From the NCBI GenBank assembly GCA_029938515.1, contig JAOZUU010000049.1:1-10753 (forward strand): a stretch of DNA of 10,753 bases, in the 5' to 3' direction. Shown here piece after piece: positions 1 through 5,249 of the stretch (position 1 is the stretch's first letter; each line of letters starts with the position of its first letter). The DNA is from Desulfobacterales bacterium. Its GTDB lineage: Bacteria; Desulfobacterota; Desulfobacteria; Desulfobacterales; QNYZ01. Position numbers and translations under genes: made by a program. Below the pieces are notes generated by a model. That model ran no database searches and was not told the origin of the DNA. It worked only from the letters and a program-made list of their open reading frames with translations.

Positions 1-177
1 CTATTACTTTCTCATCGGGAATATAACTCGCCAATGGCAAGGCCTCTTCCTTCGAGCGGGAAAGGGGAACAAAATGGAAGACGAAAAAACGGACCCATCG
101 ACTTTACCGGTGGTGTCAATCCTATCGCCGTGACCTTGAAACGCCTCTATAATCAATATAAATTCAATTGGTTATAA
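1..177 (+). CDS. Possible 3' end of an unrecognised protein, cut by the window edge
   Basis: Frame 1 is open from the first base to a TAA at 175-177, giving about 58 residues. The C-terminal part (GPIDFTGGVNPIAVTLKRLY, then a short basic/aromatic tail) looks protein-like in composition, and the reading frame ends cleanly before AT-rich intergenic DNA. An internal ATG at 34 could start a 47-residue protein, but the frame continues leftward past the edge. I do not recognise the family. A competing frame (2-133) is also open but shorter, and the minus-strand frames here all close before the left edge. A coding call therefore rests only on frame length and composition. If real, this gene converges with the ferredoxin gene. 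Confidence 0.35.
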   Translation, partial: LLLSHREYNSPMARPLPSSGKGEQNGRRKNGPIDFTGGVNPIAVTLKRLYNQYKFNWL

Positions 178-190
178 TGAAACTAACCAA
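168..190. repeat. Inverted repeat TTGGTTA-N9-TAACCAA
   Basis: The arms at 168-174 and 184-190 are perfect 7-bp complements separated by 9 nt. The repeat overlaps the stop codon of the left-edge reading frame and lies just downstream, in the leftward sense, of a TTGACA-type promoter candidate. It could be an operator or a weak RNA hairpin. No U-run follows on either strand, so I do not call it a terminator. Confidence 0.3.
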
Positions 191-196
191 CCCTTA

Positions 197-225
197 ACAA
201 TAATTATATAAAACGAATTTGTCAA
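197..225 (-). promoter_or_regulatory. Candidate leftward sigma-70-type promoter
   Basis: On the minus strand a perfect -35 TTGACA (220-225) is followed after 17 bp by TATTGT (197-202), a 4/6 match to the -10 consensus. A better hexamer, TATAAT (203-208), is only 11 bp away, which is too close. Transcription would start near 190, inside the inverted repeat at 168-190. No leftward gene begins within the window, so its target would be off the edge, an antisense RNA, or nothing. This is a sequence match only. Confidence 0.22.
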
Positions 226-252
226 GGTAATGATTGTTTTATTTCAGGGGGA

Positions 253-321
253 TTGGACGAAGATAGAAACCTTTGGAAAATGTTCAATTTCGTCCAAGTT
301 CAAGAAAACGAAATATTGAAC
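253..321. other. Two overlapping, mutually exclusive hairpins in a gene-free stretch
   Basis: TTGGACGAA (253-261) is perfectly complementary to TTCGTCCAA (289-297). GTTCAATTTCGT (282-293) is complementary to ACGAAATATTGAAC (308-321) apart from a 2-nt bulge. The two pairings share bases 289-293, so an RNA could form only one at a time. A GC-rich self-complementary octamer, GGGCGCCC, follows at 325-332. The stretch 178-422 has no gene I can support and is otherwise AT-rich. The layout could be nested terminators between convergent genes, a small structured RNA, or chance. Confidence 0.3.
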
Positions 322-372
322 CACGGGCGCCCCGCAACAAGTACCCTTGGGGTGAATATTTTTGATATTATA

Positions 373-415
373 TTATTTCCCCGATCCCCGGGATTGCCGG
401 AGATCGGGGAAATAA
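373..415 (-). terminator. Strong hairpin after the ferredoxin gene, likely terminator
   Basis: TTATTTCCCCGATC (373-386) pairs perfectly with GATCGGGGAAATAA (402-415) over 14 bp. The stem extends inward past one C/A mismatch by CCGG (388-391) with CCGG (397-400), leaving a 5-nt loop. The hairpin begins 7 nt past the ferredoxin stop codon (423-425). The flanks are AT-rich on both sides but contain no long U-run, so termination may be hairpin-driven or work in both directions between convergent genes. Confidence 0.5.
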
Positions 416-422
416 ATAAAGG

Positions 423-611
423 TTAAAGTTCTTCCACGGTGATGGCCTCTTCTTCGCACACTTCGACGCAGCTTTCACAGCCCAGGCACTCATCCTCATT
501 GACTGGTTTTGATTTTTCGTCAACCATTTCAAATACTTCTACGGGGCAGACATCGACACACTCTTCACAGCCAACACACTTCTCTTCATTTACGGTGACA
601 TTGAAAGACAT
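423..611 (-). CDS. 2[4Fe-4S] bacterial-type ferredoxin
   Basis: This 62-residue acidic protein carries two complete cluster motifs: C12-x2-C15-x2-C18-x3-C22-P and C42-x2-C45-x2-C48-x3-C52. That is the signature of small dicluster ferredoxins, which shuttle low-potential electrons in the cytoplasm of anaerobes. The second motif ends C-E rather than the usual C-P, a mild variation. The ATG at 609-611 is supported by a strong AAAGGAGG Shine-Dalgarno (622-629 on the plus strand) 10 nt upstream. A candidate promoter lies at 715-741 and a strong hairpin follows the stop, so it is probably transcribed as its own unit rather than only from the surE operon. The redox partner cannot be told from the sequence. 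Confidence 0.96.
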   Translation of the reverse strand: MSFNVTVNEEKCVGCEECVDVCPVEVFEMVDEKSKPVNEDECLGCESCVEVCEEEAITVEEL

Positions 612-805
612 TGTAAAATGGCCTCCTTTCTCAAATAATTTTTATTGATCCGATATCATCGGAACTGAATATTTAAACGGCCAAAATGAGCCGCAACACT
701 ATAACCGACGCTCCCATATAATAGTTATTGTTCAGAGTCAAGCCCTACACAATTATTTTTCAAATAATTTTTTTTACAAAACTATTTATGTTTATTTTTT
801 TTAAT
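612..805. other. AT-rich spacer upstream of the ferredoxin gene
   Basis: No gene is seen in this stretch. It contains the ferredoxin Shine-Dalgarno, a small CCGAT/ATCGG hairpin (650-662), a candidate minus-strand promoter, and an A/T-only inverted repeat (751-758 with 762-769). It gets markedly more AT-rich towards the end of the unknown gene at 806. Confidence 0.5.
715..741 (-). promoter_or_regulatory. Candidate promoter of the ferredoxin gene
   Basis: On the minus strand TTGACT (736-741), a 5/6 match to the -35 consensus, is followed after 15 bp by TATATG (715-720). TATGGG, 2 bp further on, would give a 17-bp spacer but a poorer -10. Transcription would start near 705, giving a leader of about 95 nt before the ferredoxin ATG. 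Confidence 0.38.
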
Positions 806-1831
806 TTAAATGGTTAAACCATTTTCTTCACTTTTTATATAAGCCAATAAGGTCGCTTTTCCGCCTTGTCGGTCATCATGTGCTTCTTCAACCAGGCTTT
901 CGACTCCGGCCGCCCGGCCAAACCATTTAAGGGGAACTTGATCGGCTCGATAAACCATCAGCGACAGGGTGGCGGCCCCTTTTCGGACGTCCGGTGGTTG
1001 CGGGGGAACCTTCGCTCCACTCGTTTCGTTCAATGCGGTATAATCGGCCAGCCACCGGCCCAAATCCTTGCGCCATTTTACAGCGCCCACATTCCCCGAG
1101 TCCCCAACGGGAATCTTCCTTACCGCCAATACGGGTTCAACCCATGGGATGGCATTGATCAATCGATCCACAATCGGTTGGCGGGTCGTGACAAAAATCC
1201 TGGCCGTCACTGCTTTTTGAAATAGAAAACAGGTCCATGCCCTTAGCCGCTCTAAAAGCATGTACGATCCTTCGCGACCATCGCGGTACAATCCATCGGA
1301 CGGTTGATTGACATCAACGGCATTTTCCATTGCGTGCAGATACCTGCGAAAATTATGCTCCATTGATTCAACCACGGCCAGATCCTGTTGAAGATCCCGG
1401 TTTCGTCGGTCAAATTCCTGGGCGATTAAAAGAAAGATTCGGCTTTGAAAGATAAATTCGGACCGGCGCTCGGATTGATTTTTCATCGCGCCTGCATCCC
1501 GGCTGCGTGTTTTGATTTCTTCGATCAACCGATACACGGATGAGTCATCGTGAAACGGCGGGCCGGGTATCTGCTCAATAAATTGCCGTAAATGGCGGGA
1601 CCCATGCAGATCCGCCCATTCCCGGTAATTTTTTATAGTTGTCTCCAAAGCAACGTCATCAGTCATAAACGGTGTCACCAATGACAGCCGCCCCTTGTCG
1701 GCCAGGTTACGCATGCTGTTGGGAACCTGTAATCCGGATGGCATCAACACCGTACTCCGGTCAAAACAGGTGCTTAAATCCCTTGCCACCGGTTCTGTAA
1801 TAAAAGTAAACGGAAAAAATACAGGATCCAT
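806..1831 (-). CDS. Conserved-looking hypothetical protein, 341 residues, unknown function
   Basis: I do not recognise this protein. It has no signal peptide and no clear transmembrane segment, so it is probably cytoplasmic. The N-terminus is hydrophobic and aromatic (MDPVFFPFTFI, then FDRSTVLMPSG). The middle (about residues 95-170) is highly charged and helical, with many Arg/Glu/Gln, and could form a long helical bundle. The C-terminal third mixes Trp, Pro and Gly with charged stretches. There are only two cysteines (TCFDR and WTCFLF), so a metal cluster is unlikely. The ATG at 1829-1831 has a GAAGGGA Shine-Dalgarno about 11 nt upstream. It starts 46 nt after the cysteine synthase/CysRS fusion on the same strand, with no obvious terminator between, suggesting co-transcription with surE and the fusion. 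Normal codon use over 1 kb supports a real gene. Confidence 0.82.
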   Translation of the reverse strand: MDPVFFPFTFITEPVARDLSTCFDRSTVLMPSGLQVPNSMRNLADKGRLSLVTPFMTDDVALETTIKNYREWADLHGSRHLRQFIEQIPGPPFHDDSSVYRLIEEIKTRSRDAGAMKNQSERRSEFIFQSRIFLLIAQEFDRRNRDLQQDLAVVESMEHNFRRYLHAMENAVDVNQPSDGLYRDGREGSYMLLERLRAWTCFLFQKAVTARIFVTTRQPIVDRLINAIPWVEPVLAVRKIPVGDSGNVGAVKWRKDLGRWLADYTALNETSGAKVPPQPPDVRKGAATLSLMVYRADQVPLKWFGRAAGVESLVEEAHDDRQGGKATLLAYIKSEENGLTI

Positions 1832-1877
1832 CTTCTAATCCCTTCAATCGTCTATCAGCCGATTGGAAAAACCCGGC

Positions 1878-4169
1878 TCATGACAATTTTGTATCCCTTG
1901 TCTGGACGCCCATAGCCCTGAGCCGGTCACGAATGATGTCGGCACGCATAAAATCGCCTTCACACCTGGCCTGTTCCCGTTCATGGAGCAATTGCCGGAC
2001 TTGGGAATTTTCATCCGGATCATCCGGATCATCCGGATCAAGCACCTTCAGTATCCGATCGATTTTTTTAAACCGCTCAAGAATCCTGGCAGCGTATGGT
2101 TTGCCAAGCAGACCTTCCCCGTGCAGTTTATTGACCTGACGTACCGCCTTAAAGATAGCCGATAACGCGGCGGAAGTATTGAGATCATCATCCATGGCAG
2201 AGGAAAAGCCCTGCTTCAAATCGTAAAGAAGCTGATTCACATTTTCCTGTTTGCATCCGTCATCGACACTTTTCAGCATGCGGATGCATCGATTCAGCCG
2301 TACCAGGGAACGACGCGCATTAATCAGCGCATTTTCGGTAAATACGAGCGGCTTGCGATAATGACTCGATAAAAGCCAGTAGCGGATCACCCGGCCCGAA
2401 AAACCCTTTTCCGTCAATTCCGGCAGGGTCGGATGAACGTCGTTCCCCATGACTACCTGTTCGCAATGGAGCCAGTAGTGGGCCAGCGGTTTGTTGGAAA
2501 CGGCACCGGCTATCGCGCATTCGTTTTCATGATGGGGAAATACCAGTTCCCTGCTGCCGGTATGAATATCAAAACTTTCGCCCAGATGCTTCATGGCAAT
2601 GGCGGCGCACTGTAAATGCAGCGAGGGACGCGTGTTTCCCCAACGTGTCCGGACGCATATTCCCCGTCGAAGCTCCGAGAGTCTGACTCTCTTTAACAAA
2701 GTAAAATCCCTGGGGTTATCTTTTTCATAGTCGTCCAGATCCACCGTGGCGCCAATTTTAATCTTCTCGATATTAATTCCGGAAAGATCGCCGTATCCGG
2801 AACAACGCGAGATATTAAAATAGAGTGAATGGAGCTTTTCATAGGCATACCCATTGTCCACCAGCTTTTCGGCCAGGCGAACCATCTCCGGTATGTGTTC
2901 ACTCGTTTTTGGAAACCGATCCGCCGGCACGATGCCCAGTGTGTCAAGATCTTGCTTGAACAGTTCAATGTTTTTTTTTGTAAACGTTTCCAGGTCCTGA
3001 CCGGACACCTGGGAGCCATGAATCGTTTTATCGTCCAGGTCGGTGATGTTGGTGATGTGGCGGATGATATATTTTTTCGATCGAAGGTATCGAACCAACA
3101 AATCGGCAAAGACGTATCGGCGATATTGACCGACATGCAACGGGGCATCCACGGTGGGGCCGCATGAGTACATGTGGACTTTGTCGGGGATCAGCGAGGT
3201 GAACGGTTCTTTCCGGTTGGTCATCGTATTATGCAGATTTATCCCGGAACGCTCCGGTGTCACAAACAGCGGGGTGCTGAGATACCGTTCGCCGCTGTCC
3301 GGAAAAATCACCACGACATGCCCTTCGTTTATGGTTTCAGCAACATCCCAGGCGGCCGCCATGGCGGCACCGGAACTCATGCCCACCAGAAGGCCCTCTT
3401 CCCGGGCCAGGCGACGCGTCATTTCAAAGGCACGGTCATCGTCGATGTTGATCTTTTGATCCAGGCGTTTCTTTTCAAAAATTTCAGGCTGATAGGACTC
3501 CCGCATATTTTTGAGGCCTTGAATTTTATGTCCCAGATAGGGTTCCACGCCGACAATCTTGACTTCGGGATTGATCTCCTTAAACCGTCGCTGAAGTCCC
3601 ATCAGCGTTCCCGACGTACCCAGGGCCGCGACGATCGTTGAAACCTTCCCGGCGGTCTGTTCCCATATTTCTTCCGCCGTGGTTTCATAATGCGCACGCC
3701 AGTTGGCGGGGTTGTTGAACTGGTCCGTTAAAAAAAAATTATCGGGATTTTCCCGGGCCAGTCGATACGCTTCCTCAATCGCGCCGTCGGTCCCGAGGCG
3801 AGCCGATGTAAGTAAAATATCCGCCCCTCTGGCTTTTAAAATTTTCTGTCGCTCGGTGCTGACCGATTCCGACATGGTCAGCAACAGTCGATATCCCTTG
3901 ACGGCACAGACCAGGGCCAGGCCGATGCCGGTATTGCCGCTGGTCGCCTCGATCACCGTTTTATCGGGGGTCAGCTCCCCTGATGCTTCCCCATCCTCAA
4001 TCATATACAAAGCCGCGCGGTCTTTAATGGAACCACTTGGATTGAAATATTCGAGTTTGGCGAAAAGCTGAACATGTGGATTCGGATTCAGCTTATTGAT
4101 TAAGACAAGGGGGGTCTTGCCGATGGTATCAAGGATGGCCGGATTGGTTTTTTTTTTGAAATTCAACAA
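1878..4169 (-). CDS. cysM-cysS: Fusion of cysteine synthase (CysM/CysK type) with a cysteinyl-tRNA synthetase-like domain lacking KMSKS
   Basis: One 763-residue frame joins two usually separate enzymes. Residues 1-305 are a PLP-dependent O-acetylserine sulfhydrylase, closest in motifs to CysM: PLP lysine K49 in GSIKDRAA, substrate loop TSGNTG (76-81), phosphate loop GTSGT (184-188), SSGAA (265-269) and GERYLST. Residues 309-763 align end to end with CysRS, from the N-terminal strand before CGPT to a C-terminal helical domain. The zinc/cysteine ligands are present: C336, C521, H546 and E550. HIGH appears as HVGQ (345-348). KMSKS is absent: YWLHCEQVVMGNDV runs straight into TLPEL and the well-conserved VIRYWLLSSHYRKP. 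Trp205 of E. coli CysRS corresponds to L517, and the usual C-terminal GTxW is missing. Start is TTG at 4167-4169 with TAAGGAA 4 nt upstream, overlapping the surE stop codon. The first half should make cysteine; whether the second charges tRNA is doubtful. Confidence 0.93.
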   Translation of the reverse strand: MLNFKKKTNPAILDTIGKTPLVLINKLNPNPHVQLFAKLEYFNPSGSIKDRAALYMIEDGEASGELTPDKTVIEATSGNTGIGLALVCAVKGYRLLLTMSESVSTERQKILKARGADILLTSARLGTDGAIEEAYRLARENPDNFFLTDQFNNPANWRAHYETTAEEIWEQTAGKVSTIVAALGTSGTLMGLQRRFKEINPEVKIVGVEPYLGHKIQGLKNMRESYQPEIFEKKRLDQKINIDDDRAFEMTRRLAREEGLLVGMSSGAAMAAAWDVAETINEGHVVVIFPDSGERYLSTPLFVTPERSGINLHNTMTNRKEPFTSLIPDKVHMYSCGPTVDAPLHVGQYRRYVFADLLVRYLRSKKYIIRHITNITDLDDKTIHGSQVSGQDLETFTKKNIELFKQDLDTLGIVPADRFPKTSEHIPEMVRLAEKLVDNGYAYEKLHSLYFNISRCSGYGDLSGINIEKIKIGATVDLDDYEKDNPRDFTLLKRVRLSELRRGICVRTRWGNTRPSLHLQCAAIAMKHLGESFDIHTGSRELVFPHHENECAIAGAVSNKPLAHYWLHCEQVVMGNDVHPTLPELTEKGFSGRVIRYWLLSSHYRKPLVFTENALINARRSLVRLNRCIRMLKSVDDGCKQENVNQLLYDLKQGFSSAMDDDLNTSAALSAIFKAVRQVNKLHGEGLLGKPYAARILERFKKIDRILKVLDPDDPDDPDENSQVRQLLHEREQARCEGDFMRADIIRDRLRAMGVQTRDTKLS
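2011..2040. repeat. 9-bp tandem repeat inside the fusion gene
   Basis: TCATCCGGA is repeated perfectly three times (2011-2037) plus a partial fourth copy. On the coding (minus) strand it encodes the acidic tandem DPD-DPD-DPD at residues 711-719 of the fusion protein, in the linker before the last CysRS-like helices. Each unit is three codons, so copy-number change would not shift the frame. Confidence 0.9.
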
Positions 4170-4177
4170 TCGTTTCC

Positions 4178-4990
4178 TTATTTAACTGGTTCCATCCCAT
4201 CGGCCGGGTTAAAATCCCAATTTTTCATCTGGTCCAGCATGGCATAGTCGGTGGTATCACATTTAACCGGTGTAATGGTAATATATCGATGGCTTAAAAA
4301 AACGGCGTCCACATTATACTGCTCAGAAAGAGATTCAGCTGAATCGTGTTTTTCAGTTTGGGTCTGCATGTCGCACCCCTGCCAATAATAGGATCGCTGG
4401 CGGGGATCGACTCTTTTCTCAAAGTATTCACCATTAAACCGGGTCCCGTGCCGGCTGACCCGTACACCGGCAATCTTCTCCGGGGGAAGATCGGGTGTAT
4501 TCACGTTGAGAAATGTGCCTTTGGCCAACCCGTGACTGAAAATACGATGGGTCAACCGTTTAACAAAATGGGCCGTTTCGTTCAAATATTTCGGGCGCCG
4601 GCTGTCGATTGAAATCGAAATGGCACTCACACCGAACAGGGCCGCTTCTCTAGCAGCGGCCACGGTTCCCGAATAGTTTACATTCACGCCGACGTTGGCT
4701 CCCGGATTGATCCCGGAAATGACCAGTCGGGGCAGATGGTCGAAGAGTTCCAGTATCCCCAGCTTGACGCAATCAGCCGGGGTACCCGTGACGGCGATCC
4801 CGCTATACCCTCCATTCAGCCTTATCCGCTGCTGTCGCAGGGGCTCGTGCAAAGTGATGGCGTGTCCGATGGCACTGCGTTCACGGTCCGGCGCCACCAC
4901 ACCAACCCGGTATTGGCCGGCAAGCTCCCGGTACAAAACCCATAACCCTTCCGCATAAATTCCATCATCATTGGTCAATAAAATATCCAT
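4178..4990 (-). CDS. surE: 5'/3'-nucleotidase SurE
   Basis: This 270-residue protein is a metal-dependent survival protein E (nucleoside 5'-monophosphate phosphatase, acting also on 3'-nucleotides and short polyphosphate in studied members), cytoplasmic. The family's metal site is complete: D8 and D9 in LLTNDDG, S39 in ERSAIGH, and N95 in SGINPGANVG. The length matches the family (about 250-270). The ATG at 4988-4990 begins with the canonical MDILLTNDDG, so the start is secure although no strong Shine-Dalgarno is visible. It is the first gene of the leftward block. Its stop codon (4178-4180) sits inside the Shine-Dalgarno of the downstream cysteine synthase/CysRS fusion, which makes translational coupling likely. 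The tail after residue 200 is typical of the extended, oligomerising SurE C-terminus. Confidence 0.96.
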   Translation of the reverse strand: MDILLTNDDGIYAEGLWVLYRELAGQYRVGVVAPDRERSAIGHAITLHEPLRQQRIRLNGGYSGIAVTGTPADCVKLGILELFDHLPRLVISGINPGANVGVNVNYSGTVAAAREAALFGVSAISISIDSRRPKYLNETAHFVKRLTHRIFSHGLAKGTFLNVNTPDLPPEKIAGVRVSRHGTRFNGEYFEKRVDPRQRSYYWQGCDMQTQTEKHDSAESLSEQYNVDAVFLSHRYITITPVKCDTTDYAMLDQMKNWDFNPADGMEPVK

Positions 4991-5249
4991 GTCTGATTAC
5001 ACTGGTAGATTAAATTGAATTTGGGTTAAGCGGTTCATCGTTCACAGTTCCGGGTTAAAGCCCGCTCAAATACCCCATCAGTGAAAAACCCATATAGGCG
5101 CCATTTACAACAAAACCTTGACTTTTTCAACGATGTTAGATTTATAGCTGTTTAAAATCGATGTCCGGTTGCAATGTGTCTCGAACCTGGTTTAGAAAAG
5201 CAGACGACCCAAAGTTACTGTAATACCATACCACTTAGCTGAGAGACCT
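4991..5249. other. Divergent intergenic region between surE and lptD
   Basis: No gene is seen in these 259 bp. They must hold the promoters for both the leftward surE operon and rightward lptD. Visible elements are four GTT repeats at exact 7-bp spacing, three of them GTTC (starting at 5033, 5040, 5047 and 5054), a small CGGG/CCCG hairpin (5051-5064), and the rightward promoter candidate at 5118-5146. I could not identify a convincing surE promoter. Confidence 0.6.
5118..5146 (+). promoter_or_regulatory. lptD: Candidate lptD promoter
   Basis: TTGACT (5118-5123; 5/6 to the -35 consensus) is followed after 17 bp by TTTATA (5141-5146), a weak 3/6 -10. If used, the leader to the lptD start at 5250 would be about 97 nt. 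The spacing is ideal but the -10 is poor, so this is tentative. Confidence 0.33.

Noticed and set aside
751..775. A/T-only hairpin followed by a T-run on the plus strand, resembling a terminator
   Set aside because: The stem (751-758 with 762-769) has no G or C and no plus-strand gene lies upstream, so it is most likely ordinary AT-rich spacer.
808..824. AAATGG/CCATTT hairpin at the end of the unknown gene as its terminator
   Set aside because: On the coding (minus) strand it is followed by an A-rich, not U-rich, tract, and it partly overlaps the coding sequence.
866..1225. 119-codon plus-strand frame opposite the unknown protein
   Set aside because: No Shine-Dalgarno and the composition of a shadow; the minus-strand frame is three times longer with a good start.
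1844..2041. 65-codon minus-strand frame made partly of MIRMIRMIRM
   Set aside because: It is the 9-bp tandem repeat of the fusion gene read in another frame.
2400..2470. A frameshift as the reason the KMSKS motif is missing
   Set aside because: Reading codon by codon, conserved CysRS residues occur in the same frame on both sides (YWLH before, TLPEL and VIRYWLL after), so residues are missing but the frame is not broken. A small in-frame sequencing deletion cannot be excluded.
2693..3148. 151-codon alternative frame on the minus strand within the CysRS-like region
   Set aside because: Its translation shows no family motifs, whereas the main frame aligns with CysRS throughout.
3174..3641. 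155-codon open frame on the plus strand inside the fusion gene
   Set aside because: It lies wholly opposite the conserved cysteine synthase domain, has no family likeness and no clear ribosome binding site; it is an antisense shadow.
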